From Moritella viscosa (GTDB taxonomy: Bacteria > Pseudomonadota > Gammaproteobacteria > Enterobacterales > Moritellaceae), in contig LN554852.1 of NCBI GenBank assembly GCA_000953735.1, positions 806,001-870,000 on the forward strand: 64,000 nucleotides of DNA, read 5' to 3'. Both the position numbers and the translations under genes were made by a program. Positions 28,897 to 37,808 of the stretch are shown piece after piece. Each line of letters starts with the position of its first letter. Positions within the stretch are counted from its first letter, which is position 1. The notes below the pieces were generated by a model. It ran no database searches. It was not told where the DNA came from and worked only from the letters and a program-made list of their open reading frames with translations.

Positions 28897-28957
28897 CTTA
28901 TACACTGCATCTTGAAGTAACTTGGGTATCACCATTTTATTTGTCACTTATCTTGAA

Positions 28958-28975
28958 CTTGGTCTAAATTTTGCT
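28958..28975 (+). promoter_or_regulatory. Sigma-54 promoter for the DUF3305-DUF3306 unit
   Basis: TTGGTCTAAATTTTGCT at 28959-28975 has GG (28961) and GC (28973) separated by 10 nt. It is divergent from the fdhD promoter. A half site TTTGTCAC lies 15-20 nt upstream. Confidence 0.62.
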
Positions 28976-29045
28976 GAGTAGGGTGCGTTATATAAGAAAT
29001 TATAAAAATACTAAATAATTATAAAAATAGAATAAAGGAGCATGT

Positions 29046-29528
29046 GTGCAACAAATTGATGAACATAAGCGCTTAGAAAAAGACGAATCAAGTTGGCCTA
29101 TTAGGTTTCGTCTTCGCTCTGAAGAAAAGCAAATTGGACGCTGGACGACGTTGTCTTGGTCTATTGATAATGTCGAATTATATGATCACAACCGCACGCA
29201 AGACGATGCCAGTACTGGCACCTGTTATGAGCGTGTATTAACGTTATACCGCGATGAACGGACAGATTATCGTTTTAACCTCAGCTCACAAGACCCGCAT
29301 TTGTTTATTGTTTGTGAAGAAAATAATGAGCAGCTATCGCCGTTACTTATCACTGTCGCGCAAAGTGTCGCAAGCAGTTACATGGATGGCGATTATCAAG
29401 TGTTACATATTCAAATGCCCTTACCAGTTCAGGCTTGGATGGAAGCATTCATTGGGCGTCATGGCGAACTGATTGAATTTAAAAAGAAACGTTATAAAGA
29501 TAAAAAAGGACGTTCAAGTGGCAACTAA
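29046..29528 (+). CDS. DUF3305 domain protein of the fdh cluster
   Basis: 160 aa, soluble. The start is a GTG at 29046, 5 nt after AAGGAG. The sequence WPIRFRLRSEEKQIGRWTT and the later segment VQAWMEAFIGRHGEL fit the DUF3305 family, which occurs beside DUF3306 in Shewanella-type formate dehydrogenase clusters. Its function is unknown; a role in enzyme maturation is inferred from constant linkage. Confidence 0.82.
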   Translation: MQQIDEHKRLEKDESSWPIRFRLRSEEKQIGRWTTLSWSIDNVELYDHNRTQDDASTGTCYERVLTLYRDERTDYRFNLSSQDPHLFIVCEENNEQLSPLLITVAQSVASSYMDGDYQVLHIQMPLPVQAWMEAFIGRHGELIEFKKKRYKDKKGRSSGN

Positions 29529-30192
29529 CTTTTTTCAACGTTGGTCTAGCCGCTCTCTGACGGCTAAAGACAAAGCTTCAACAACGTTATCGGAAACGAA
29601 TGAAGCCGTTGAAGAATTAACTGAATCTAAGCAATTTTCTGAGCCTGTTTATGATGCTAACGCAGAAATTAATCAAGCCGTTACGCTAGATAAAGTGACG
29701 AATGATGCGGTAGATAAGCAGAGCGATATTTCAGACAAGAGCAGTGATGACGTATTAACAATTGCAGATGCAGATAGTGTGACATTTGACAGCGGCGTCG
29801 TTTCATTTCTAAAGCAGGGGGTTGATAAATCAGTAAAAAAAGCGGCGCTCGCTAAATTATTTCATTCAGATGAATTCAACTATATCAGTGATATGGACGA
29901 TCATACTGAAGATTTTTCGAACATTCCTAAACTTGACGATAGTATCGCAAAGCAGTTACGTGGTTGGGTTAATGCAGTATTAGAAGAACCTGAACAAGAA
30001 ATGGAGCTGGTACAGGATACGGCTAGAGTACAGGAAGAAGGTCAAGTCGAAGCCCTCTGTATTGAACGAGTAGAAGAAGTAAAATTCTCGGCTGTTGAAG
30101 ATGAAACAGTTGAACCCGTCACGGAAGATTTCAAATTATCGCAAGGCTGCGATGATCCACGTCACAAGACTATTCAGCAAGGTGAGACATAA
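29518..30192 (+). CDS. DUF3306 domain protein of the fdh cluster
   Basis: 224 aa from a GTG at 29518, which has AAGGA 7 nt upstream and gives the family's start ATNFFQRWSSRSL. The middle and C-terminal parts are acidic and low in complexity, with a conserved core FHSDEFNYISDMDD and KQLRGWVNAVL. The gene overlaps the DUF3305 gene by 11 nt, so both are translated together. Function unknown; found only next to formate dehydrogenase genes as far as I know. Confidence 0.8.
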   Translation: MATNFFQRWSSRSLTAKDKASTTLSETNEAVEELTESKQFSEPVYDANAEINQAVTLDKVTNDAVDKQSDISDKSSDDVLTIADADSVTFDSGVVSFLKQGVDKSVKKAALAKLFHSDEFNYISDMDDHTEDFSNIPKLDDSIAKQLRGWVNAVLEEPEQEMELVQDTARVQEEGQVEALCIERVEEVKFSAVEDETVEPVTEDFKLSQGCDDPRHKTIQQGET

Positions 30193-30250
30193 AGGGACTA
30201 ATAACCCTTATTTTCATCGGGACAATTTGATACAGGTGTGATCATTTGTA

Positions 30251-30265
30251 GCGACAAAATGTCTC
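30251..30265. promoter_or_regulatory. Candidate activator site (UAS) upstream of the polyferredoxin-fdhXABC unit
   Basis: GCGACAAAATGTCTC, a dyad of form GNGACA-N3-TGTCNC. The same dyad occurs at 42667-42681 beside the sigma-54 activator gene. It lies about 85 nt upstream of a -24/-12 promoter, the normal place for an NtrC-type site. A weaker match is at 30219-30233. Confidence 0.6.
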
Positions 30266-30333
30266 AATTGGAAATGCCTCAACTGTCCTTATCTGACTTT
30301 AGTTCTTTATAGGTCATTTTTTTCCGTTAAAAG

Positions 30334-30350
30334 TTGGTTCGGTTATTGCT
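30334..30350 (+). promoter_or_regulatory. Sigma-54 promoter for the polyferredoxin-fdhXABC operon
   Basis: TTGGTTCGGTTATTGCT: GG (30336) and GC (30348) with 10 nt between and TTGCT at -12. Start predicted near 30361, leaving about 105 nt of leader. Confidence 0.62.
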
Positions 30351-30465
30351 CTATTAGCTACAGCATAAAGTACGGTAAAAATCGTACGGCAGAAAGAGCA
30401 GCGGGCACTAAACTCGCAGTTTAATCGGCACCAATTTTAGCGGTGACGAGTATACAGGAATAGCA

Positions 30466-32175
30466 ATGTTAAAAAGTATTCTAGAAACATTTACAGATAG
30501 CAATGGTCAAGCACGCTTAAGTGCAATCGCTGGTACGGTTGAATTATCGAATTTGATCCCGCCAACGGTTTCTTACGAGAGCCGAGGGAATCTATTGATC
30601 ATTGGTCCGCACGATACTATTACTGCGCTGGCCCCGCAATTTTCAACACTTAATTCAGTGACACTCCTTGCGACTTCGCAGGCTGCTGAAAACACTGCGA
30701 AAACAAGTAATGACATTAAGGTATTTTTTAGTAATAACGTGACAATAAAAGGTTACTTAGGCGCATTCGAAGTGAATTGCCGCGTAGCTGGTACGTTACT
30801 TGATACCTATATCAACCTAGCAGAAGTAACTATCGGTGGTGATAGCTTTGATTTAGTGGTTGATATGAGTGCCGAGAGCATTATCAACACCGAGATCCCT
30901 GCACCTGGTTATTACCCTGTCGGCAGTGGTAAAGCGGCGATTGCAGATGTGATTGAAACCTTACCTGACATGCTAGGTACGTTTGATAAGCCTAAGTATT
31001 TCCGTTTAAACAATGACATTTGTGCACATTCATCCCGTGGTGTGAGTGGCTGTACGCGTTGCGTTGATGCATGTCCAGCGGGTGCGTTATCAAGTAATGG
31101 CCATGCGATCGAGATTAACCCGTTCTTATGTCAGGGGGTTGGTACTTGTGTAACGGCTTGTCCGACAGAAGCGATCACGTATGCATTACCAGATCCAGAG
31201 AAAACCCAGAACTTCATTTATCGTTTGTTAAACAGTTATCAAATGGCGGGTGGTGTTAAACCAACGATCTTATTCTTTGGTAACCGTGATGAAGAAAACG
31301 TTGCAGCACAATTACCGTCATTACCATCGAATGTGATCCCGATTGCACTGGAAGAGTTAGCAACTGTTGGTGTGGATACATGGTTTAGTGCGCTGATTTA
31401 TGGTGCGCATCAAGTACTGTTAGCAACCAATATCGCTTACATGCCTGCGACAATTGATCGCGTTTTAAAAAACGAGTTAGCCATTGCGAATAACTTCTTA
31501 ACTGAACTTGGTTTTGAAGCAGATCGCATTTGCTTGTTTGAACTTAGCTCCGCGGCTGAATTTGTGGCGTTCCCTGCATCTTTGTTGCCTGTGGTAGATG
31601 ACAAGATCGCTGTGATGGATAGCGGTGTATTAGCCAAGCAATTATCAGGGACTAAGCGTGAAAAATTGTTTAGTGCATTAGATAGATTGCATGCGCAAAG
31701 CACAGTTAGACCAACAGTATCTAGCGTACCTGAAAATGCACCTTACGGCAGTGTTGAATGTAAGACCGATGATTGCACGCTATGTATGGGCTGTGTGGCG
31801 GTATGCCCAACCCGTGCATTACATGCTGTTGGTGGACACCCCAGTCTGCAGTTTAGAGAGCAAGATTGCGTGCAATGTGGCTTATGTGAAAAAGCCTGTC
31901 CAGAGCAAGTTATTAGTCTTAAACCGGGTGTTAACTGGGATGTAGAAAGCCGCCAAAGTACCGTGATGATCCATGAAGAAGAGCCTGCCTGTTGTTTAAG
32001 TTGTGGTAAAGCGTTTGCACCAGCATCGATGATTAAAATGCTGACCGAAAAATTACAAGGTCATTCGCAATTTCAGGGGGATGCTATTCGCCGTTTATCT
32101 ATGTGTGAAGATTGTCGTGTACGCGATATTTTTTCTGACATGGCTGATGATCCAACAAGTCAGTTGCGAGTGTAA
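30466..32175 (+). CDS. Polyferredoxin, four 4Fe-4S motifs (fdh cluster)
   Basis: 569 aa, cytosolic. Two pairs of 4Fe-4S motifs are visible: CTRCVDACPAGAL with CQGVGTCVTACPTEAI near residues 195-235, and CTLCMGCVAVCPTRAL with CVQCGLCEKACPEQVI near 435-490. A further CCLSCGK and CEDCRVRD near the C-terminus look like a small metal site. The middle part is a non-cluster domain. It is probably an electron carrier or maturation factor for formate dehydrogenase; the Shewanella-type fdh clusters contain the same gene at this position. Confidence 0.85.
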   Translation: MLKSILETFTDSNGQARLSAIAGTVELSNLIPPTVSYESRGNLLIIGPHDTITALAPQFSTLNSVTLLATSQAAENTAKTSNDIKVFFSNNVTIKGYLGAFEVNCRVAGTLLDTYINLAEVTIGGDSFDLVVDMSAESIINTEIPAPGYYPVGSGKAAIADVIETLPDMLGTFDKPKYFRLNNDICAHSSRGVSGCTRCVDACPAGALSSNGHAIEINPFLCQGVGTCVTACPTEAITYALPDPEKTQNFIYRLLNSYQMAGGVKPTILFFGNRDEENVAAQLPSLPSNVIPIALEELATVGVDTWFSALIYGAHQVLLATNIAYMPATIDRVLKNELAIANNFLTELGFEADRICLFELSSAAEFVAFPASLLPVVDDKIAVMDSGVLAKQLSGTKREKLFSALDRLHAQSTVRPTVSSVPENAPYGSVECKTDDCTLCMGCVAVCPTRALHAVGGHPSLQFREQDCVQCGLCEKACPEQVISLKPGVNWDVESRQSTVMIHEEEPACCLSCGKAFAPASMIKMLTEKLQGHSQFQGDAIRRLSMCEDCRVRDIFSDMADDPTSQLRV

Positions 32176-32181
32176 AACGAA

Positions 32182-32799
32182 ATGATGGAAACACAAAACA
32201 TGTCACAGCCAGTTGCTGAAGAAACAAGATTACGTATCGATATTTATAGCTTACTTGCTCACTTATTACGTAAGGCACCCGATGCTGAGGTTATTGATTG
32301 GTTAGCGAATTTAGATGTGGATGCACCGAACGAACTTATTCAAACCACGGGTATGTCGGCAGCTTGGCCGTTATTAAAACTCGCGTCACAAAAGACCTTA
32401 TTAACCGCGGTTGAAGATGAATACCAAGATTTGTTTATTGGTATTGGTCATGGTGAGATCGTGCCGTTTGGTTCTTGGTTCCTCACCGGTTCACTAATGG
32501 AAATGCCATTAGCGCATTTACGCCATGATTTGAAAAAACTGGGTTTTCAACGTGATGAAGACGTGAAAGAACCGGAAGATCATATTGCTGCATTGCTCGA
32601 AGTCATGACGATGTTAGTCGCAGAAAGTAATCAAAAAGTACAAGCTGAATTTTTTAATCGCCATATCGATACCTGGTTTGAGCGTTTTTGTCAGGATTTA
32701 AAGGTAGCGAAAAACGCGGTGTTTTATAGCGCAGTCGCCGAGCTAGCGTTGCAATTTTTAAGCATTGAAAAAATACGTTTTATCGACATAAAAAAATAA
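32182..32799 (+). CDS. TorD/DmsD-family maturation chaperone
   Basis: 205 aa, all-helical cytosolic protein. The TorD-family core YQDLFIGIGHGEIVPFGSWF, then LRHDLKKLGFQRDE and EPEDHIAALLEVM, is clear. Such chaperones bind the Tat signal of a molybdoenzyme and help cofactor insertion before export; the nearest client is FdhA. It starts 6 nt after the polyferredoxin stop, and two in-frame ATGs (32182, 32185) are possible starts. Confidence 0.9.
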   Translation: MMETQNMSQPVAEETRLRIDIYSLLAHLLRKAPDAEVIDWLANLDVDAPNELIQTTGMSAAWPLLKLASQKTLLTAVEDEYQDLFIGIGHGEIVPFGSWFLTGSLMEMPLAHLRHDLKKLGFQRDEDVKEPEDHIAALLEVMTMLVAESNQKVQAEFFNRHIDTWFERFCQDLKVAKNAVFYSAVAELALQFLSIEKIRFIDIKK

Positions 32800-32822
32800 T
32801 AACGATATGAGGATCAAACTGG

Positions 32823-33017
32823 ATGAGTAAACAAAATAAGCCGGATGAAAACCGCCGCCAATTGTTAAAGAATATTGGTTTAGGTGTCACAGCAGGTGTG
32901 ATTGCAACAGGTGTTTCGACCTCTGTGAATGCATCTGTTGACACGCAAAATAAGAAAGAAAATACAACTGGTTACCATGAAACTCAACACATTCGTGATT
33001 ACTACGATTCTCTATAA
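32823..33017 (+). CDS. fdhX: FdhX, small Tat-signal protein of formate dehydrogenase
   Basis: 64 aa, almost entirely a Tat signal peptide: NRRQLLKNIGLGV followed by a hydrophobic region, then a short polar tail ending in RDYYDSL. It matches the small 'formate dehydrogenase region Tat target' family, placed just before fdhA. GGATCAAACTGG precedes the ATG. Its function is not established; it may be a small subunit or assembly factor. Confidence 0.88.
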   Translation: MSKQNKPDENRRQLLKNIGLGVTAGVIATGVSTSVNASVDTQNKKENTTGYHETQHIRDYYDSL

Positions 33018-33029
33018 GCGGAGCTCTAA

Positions 33030-35885
33030 ATGAAATTAACTAAACGTTCCGATACGGTCAACAAGGACGAAAAACAACTGGGTATTTCGCGCCGTTCGTT
33101 TATGCGTAACTCTTCAATTACTGCCGCTGCGGGGGCTGTCGGTGTTGGTATGTTTGCACCGGGCATGATGAAAAAAGCTGAAGCGAAATCTGTCGATCCA
33201 GAATCACCAGTTGAAATAAAACGTACGATTTGTTCTCACTGTTCAGTCGGCTGCGGTATTTATGCCGAAGTACAAGAAGGTGTATGGACAGGTCAAGAAC
33301 CTGCATTTGATCATCCGTTTAATGCGGGAGGTCACTGTGCAAAAGGTGCCGCACTGCGTGAACACGGTCATGGTGCGAAACGTCTTAAATATCCAATGAA
33401 ACTGGTTAACGGTAAATGGATTAAAATGAGCTGGGAAACAGCACTTGAAGAAGTAAGTCAGCAGGTACTTAAGATCCGTGAAGAATCCGGTCCTGATTCT
33501 GTTTATTGGTTAGGCTCTGCAAAGCATAACAATGAACAAGCATATTTGTTCCGTAAAATGGTATCGATGTGGGGCACCAATAATGTCGATCACCAAGCAC
33601 GTATTTGTCACTCTACAACAGTCGCTGGTGTAGCAAATACTTGGGGTTATGGTGCGATGACTAACTCGCTAAATGACATGCATAATTGTAAATCAATTTT
33701 GTTTATCGGCTCAAACCCTGCTGAAGCGCATCCAGTCGCGATGCAGCATATCCTTATCGCCAAAGAAAAGAACAAGTGTAAAATTGTTGTTGCTGATCCA
33801 CGTCGTACCCGTACTGCTGCAAAAGCAGATCATTATGTGTCTTTACGTCCGGGTTCTGACGTTGCTTTCGTTTGGGGCGTGTTATATCACGTCTTTAAAA
33901 ATGGTTGGGAAGATAAAGAATTTATTCACCAACGTGTTTATGGCATGGAGGATGTACGTGCAGAAGTTGCAAAATGGACACCTGCTGAAGTAGAGCGTGT
34001 TTCTGGAGTATCAGAAGCGGATGTTTATGAAACGGCGAAACTGCTTTCTGAACACCGTCCTGGTTGTGTTGTTTGGTGCATGGGGGGGACGCAGCATACA
34101 ACGGGTAACAATAATACGCGTGCATATTGCATCCTTGAACTTGCGCTTGGCAACATGGGTAAACCAGGCGGTGGTGCTAATATTTTCCGTGGTCACGATA
34201 ACGTACAGGGGGCGACTGACTTTGGTGTATTAGCAGATAACTTACCAGGTTACTACGGTCTTTCTGAAGGTGCTTGGAAGCATTGGGCTGGCGTATGGGA
34301 TGTTGATTATGAGTGGCTAAAAGGCCGCTTTGATCAAAATGCTTACCGTGGTAAAAAACCAATGAACCATGCCGGTATTCCGGTATCACGTTGGATTGAT
34401 GGTGTATTAGAAAATAAAGACAATATCGAGCAAAACGATAATATTCGTGCCATGTTCTATTGGGGTCACGCGGTTAACTCACAAACCCGTGGACCAGAAA
34501 TGCGCACAGCGATGGGCAAACTGGACATGATGGTTATTGTTGACCCGTATCCAGGTGTTGCAGCTGTAATGAACGGCCGTACTGACAATGTTTATTTGCT
34601 ACCAGCGACGACGCAATTTGAAACAACGGGTTCTGTTACTGCAACAAACCGTTCAATTCAGTGGCGTGATCAGGTAATTGAACCACTATTCGAATCAAAA
34701 CCTGATCATGAGATCATGTATTTACTAATGAAAAAATTAGGTCTAGCGGATCAATTATTCAAAAATATTGAAGTGAAGAACAACCAACCTGTTATTGAAG
34801 ACATTACCCGTGAGTTCAACAAGGGTATGTGGACAATTGGTTACACAGGTCAAAGTCCTGAACGTCTAAAGGATCATCAGAAAAACTGGCATACGTTCCA
34901 CAAAACAACGCTTGAAGCTGAAGGTGGTGTTGCTCATGGTGAGACTTACGGTCTACCTTGGCCATGCTGGGGCACGCCAGAGATGAAACACCCAGGTACT
35001 CATATTCTTTATGATACATCGAAACCTGTTGCGCTCGGTGGTGGTAACTTCCGTGCACGTTTTGGTGTTGAACGTAATGGCGAAAGCTTATTAGCAGTCG
35101 ACAGTTATTCAAAAGATTGTGAGTTAGAGAGTGGTTTCCCAGAGTTCAGTGACAAACTGCTTAAGCAACTTGGCTGGTGGGACGAACTGACGGCTGACGA
35201 AAAAGTGAAAGCAACAGGTAAAAACTGGAAAACTGACGTATCTGGCGGTATTCAACGTGTGGCAATTAAACACGGTTGTATCCCTTACGGTAACGCGAAA
35301 GCGCGTGCAGTGGTATGGACATTCCCAGATGCCGTGCCACTTCATCGTGAACCGCTATACACACCGCGTCGTGATCTTGTGACTGATTACCCAACGTGGA
35401 ATGACAGTGAAGCGATGTTCCGTCTGCCAACATTATACAAATCAATCCAAGATAAAGATGTATCAGGTGAATACCCGATCGTGCTTACTTCTGGCCGTTT
35501 GGTTGAGTATGAAGGCGGTGGTGATGAAACCCGCTCAAATCCATGGTTAGCTGAATTACAACAAGAAATGTTTGTTGAAGTAAACTCGAAAGATGCTAAT
35601 GATTTAGGTTTCAGAGATGGCGAAATGGTGTGGGTTGAAGGTGCAGAAAAAGGCCGTATTCACGTTAAAGCAATGGTTACACGTCGTGTTAAACCAGGTC
35701 TTGCCTTTATTCCATTCCACTTTGGTGGTTATTTCCAAGGTGAAGATTTGCGTGGTAACTATCCTGAAGGTTCAACGCCGTATGTATCGGGCGAATCTGC
35801 AAACATTGCGACAACCTATGGTTATGACCCTGTGACACAAATGCAGGAAACTAAAGTAACCCTCTGTAAAATTACGAAAGCGTAA
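33030..35885 (+). CDS. fdhA: Formate dehydrogenase catalytic subunit FdhA
   Basis: 951-aa Mo/W-bisMGD enzyme oxidising formate to CO2 in the periplasm. Tat motif SRRSFMRN with Arg21-Arg22; a 4Fe-4S site from CSHCSVGCG plus the later GHCAKGAA cysteine; then the large molybdopterin domains. The metal ligand is Cys193 (ARICHSTTV, codon TGT at 33606-33608), followed by the conserved His, so this is a Cys enzyme, not a selenoenzyme. GGHDNVQGATD and SGRLVEYEGGG are cofactor-binding segments. It is followed by fdhB after 12 nt. Confidence 0.97.
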   Translation: MKLTKRSDTVNKDEKQLGISRRSFMRNSSITAAAGAVGVGMFAPGMMKKAEAKSVDPESPVEIKRTICSHCSVGCGIYAEVQEGVWTGQEPAFDHPFNAGGHCAKGAALREHGHGAKRLKYPMKLVNGKWIKMSWETALEEVSQQVLKIREESGPDSVYWLGSAKHNNEQAYLFRKMVSMWGTNNVDHQARICHSTTVAGVANTWGYGAMTNSLNDMHNCKSILFIGSNPAEAHPVAMQHILIAKEKNKCKIVVADPRRTRTAAKADHYVSLRPGSDVAFVWGVLYHVFKNGWEDKEFIHQRVYGMEDVRAEVAKWTPAEVERVSGVSEADVYETAKLLSEHRPGCVVWCMGGTQHTTGNNNTRAYCILELALGNMGKPGGGANIFRGHDNVQGATDFGVLADNLPGYYGLSEGAWKHWAGVWDVDYEWLKGRFDQNAYRGKKPMNHAGIPVSRWIDGVLENKDNIEQNDNIRAMFYWGHAVNSQTRGPEMRTAMGKLDMMVIVDPYPGVAAVMNGRTDNVYLLPATTQFETTGSVTATNRSIQWRDQVIEPLFESKPDHEIMYLLMKKLGLADQLFKNIEVKNNQPVIEDITREFNKGMWTIGYTGQSPERLKDHQKNWHTFHKTTLEAEGGVAHGETYGLPWPCWGTPEMKHPGTHILYDTSKPVALGGGNFRARFGVERNGESLLAVDSYSKDCELESGFPEFSDKLLKQLGWWDELTADEKVKATGKNWKTDVSGGIQRVAIKHGCIPYGNAKARAVVWTFPDAVPLHREPLYTPRRDLVTDYPTWNDSEAMFRLPTLYKSIQDKDVSGEYPIVLTSGRLVEYEGGGDETRSNPWLAELQQEMFVEVNSKDANDLGFRDGEMVWVEGAEKGRIHVKAMVTRRVKPGLAFIPFHFGGYFQGEDLRGNYPEGSTPYVSGESANIATTYGYDPVTQMQETKVTLCKITKA

Positions 35886-35897
35886 GGAGTCATTCCG

Positions 35898-36515
35898 ATG
35901 GCGAGTATGAAATTTCTGTGTGACTCTAAACGTTGTATTGAATGCAATGGTTGTGTAACCGCATGTAAGAATGAAAATGATGATGCATTACAATGGGGCA
36001 TTCAACGCCGCCGTGTTGTTACCTTAAACGACGGTGAACCGGGTGAAAGTTCAATCTCTGTCGCTTGTATGCATTGTACTGATGCGCCGTGTATGGCCGT
36101 TTGTCCTGCCGATTGTTTTGAACGTACTGAAGACGGTATTGTGCGACACGATAAAGATCTGTGTATTGGTTGTGGTTATTGTTTATTTGCTTGCCCATTT
36201 GGCGCGCCGCAATTTCCAAAACAAGATGCCTTTGCTGAACGTGGGAAGATGGACAAATGTACCTTCTGTGCTGGTGGTCCAGGTGTCGAACCGGGTTCTG
36301 AAGAAGAGAAGAAAAAATACGGTGCTAACCGTATTGCTGAAGGTAAATTACCCATGTGTGCATCGCTTTGTTCTACTAAAGCATTGCTTGCTGGTGATGC
36401 TGCAAAAATCTCTGATGTTTATGCTGAACGTGTTGTTGCACGCGGTGCTAAAAACGCGGGTTGGGCAAGTACAGATGAGCTTGCTTATGATGCAAGTAAA
36501 TCGCAAGAAAGCTAA
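35898..36515 (+). CDS. fdhB: Formate dehydrogenase iron-sulfur subunit FdhB
   Basis: 205 aa, ferredoxin-like electron transfer subunit of the FdnH type. Four cysteine groups for 4Fe-4S clusters: CIECNGCVTACKNE, CMHCTDAPCMAVCP, CIGCGYCLFACP, and CTFC with a later CASLCSTKAL. No signal peptide of its own, so it is exported with FdhA by the Tat hitchhiker route. GGAG precedes the ATG. Confidence 0.96.
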   Translation: MASMKFLCDSKRCIECNGCVTACKNENDDALQWGIQRRRVVTLNDGEPGESSISVACMHCTDAPCMAVCPADCFERTEDGIVRHDKDLCIGCGYCLFACPFGAPQFPKQDAFAERGKMDKCTFCAGGPGVEPGSEEEKKKYGANRIAEGKLPMCASLCSTKALLAGDAAKISDVYAERVVARGAKNAGWASTDELAYDASKSQES

Positions 36516-36619
36516 TTAGTTCATCGATATAGATTAGCTGTAATATAAACATAGGTAACCTGTTTAGTGATATGCAGGTGCCTATTTAGCGCTGTAGTGA
36601 GATACAGTGAGGAGATTTA

Positions 36620-37675
36620 ATGACTAAGCGAATTCAACATTGGTTCACTCTGTTAGTGAGTGCATTAATGCTGAGCTTTACCTTGTCGGCATTTGCTAAT
36701 GAAACCGCGGATAAAAATACAACGAGTGAACGCTTAGGTGAGTCAGCAGTTAAAGGTGAGCTTGCTGGTTTTGCTGGCGCTGATTATTGGCGTGCAGTAC
36801 GCGATGGTCAAGAGGGCTATACGACGTCAAAATCACCGGAACACGGTGTGTTGATCAGTGTACCTGGTCAAGCTTGGTTTATTCTGAAAGAAAAGTGGAT
36901 GTCGCCATTAGGTGCGTTAGCTATTTTTGGTAGTATTGGTTTAGTCGTACTGGCTTACTTTACTATTGGTCCACTAAGATTAAGTAAAGCAAGAACAGGC
37001 CGCAAGATCCAGCGCTGGAGTTTGGTCGATCGTATATTGCATTGGAGTATGGCATTTACCTTTTTAAGCCTTGCTGTGACGGGATTGACGTTGGTGTACG
37101 GTAAGCACTTTATTAAACCTATTATTCCACGTGATATTTGGGCTATGATTATTTATGGCGCGAAACAGTTCCACAATTATGTCGGGCCATTATTTGCTAT
37201 TTTATTGTTTACAGTCATGGTTAAGTGGTGGCGTAAGAGCCTGTTTACCAAAGTCGATATTAACTGGTTTAAGAAAATGGGCGGCATGGCTGGCAAACAT
37301 AAAGGCACGCATCCATCAGCTGATTTTTCTAACGGCGGTGAAAAAGCGCTGTTCTGGTTACTAATCTTCTGTGGCGTATTTATTATCTTCAGTGGCTTTA
37401 TTCTCGATTTCCCCCTCTTTGATCAAACTCGTCGGGATATGGAGTTGTCAAACTTAGTCCATATGCTGGCGTCGTTAGTATTGATCTGCGGTTTTGTATT
37501 CCATATTTATGTCGGTCTAGTGGGTATTGAAGCATCACTAGAAGGCATGGTAACGGGTGAAGTTGATGAAACATGGGCGAAAGAGCATCATGATATTTGG
37601 TATGAAAAAGTAAAAGACTTACCAGAGAATAAACCAAGCAAAGAGTCATCAACTAAGTTAGGTGACAAACAGTAA
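36620..37675 (+). CDS. fdhC: Formate dehydrogenase cytochrome b subunit FdhC
   Basis: 351-aa membrane anchor that passes electrons from FdhB to menaquinone. A signal peptide (residues 1-26) is followed by a periplasmic part of about 65 residues, one hydrophobic segment near 93-115, and the four-helix b-type cytochrome core with haem-ligand histidines in DRILHWSMAF, KQFHNYVGP and the VHMLASLVL / FHIYVGLVG region. The N-terminal extension is usual for Shewanella-type FdhC. A 104-nt spacer with an imperfect hairpin separates it from fdhB. Confidence 0.94.
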   Translation: MTKRIQHWFTLLVSALMLSFTLSAFANETADKNTTSERLGESAVKGELAGFAGADYWRAVRDGQEGYTTSKSPEHGVLISVPGQAWFILKEKWMSPLGALAIFGSIGLVVLAYFTIGPLRLSKARTGRKIQRWSLVDRILHWSMAFTFLSLAVTGLTLVYGKHFIKPIIPRDIWAMIIYGAKQFHNYVGPLFAILLFTVMVKWWRKSLFTKVDINWFKKMGGMAGKHKGTHPSADFSNGGEKALFWLLIFCGVFIIFSGFILDFPLFDQTRRDMELSNLVHMLASLVLICGFVFHIYVGLVGIEASLEGMVTGEVDETWAKEHHDIWYEKVKDLPENKPSKESSTKLGDKQ

Positions 37676-37709
37676 AATTAAGACGTAATAAAGCCTGGTA
37701 AGAATTGGG

Positions 37710-37746
37710 AATAGTGGCGTAATGTGAGTACGCCACTATTTTATAT
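37710..37746. terminator. Terminator between fdhC and mobB/moeA
   Basis: A 12-bp perfect stem (37710-37721 with 37729-37740), loop of 7, followed by TTATAT. It can stop fdh transcription; the minus-strand side is less T-rich. Confidence 0.75.
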
Positions 37747-37808
37747 AGCCCTATGTCATTATTAACATAGCACTAAATTAATGACCTGTAGTTACAGGTC
37801 AATGAGTG

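Noticed and set aside
33600-33612. Selenocysteine in FdhA
   Set aside because: The metal-ligand codon is TGT (Cys193) and there is no in-frame TGA with a following SECIS-like hairpin.
36034-36519. 161-codon ORF overlapping fdhB in another frame
   Set aside because: It is a shadow of fdhB: repeated Cys/Val-rich composition from the shifted frame and no ribosome site.
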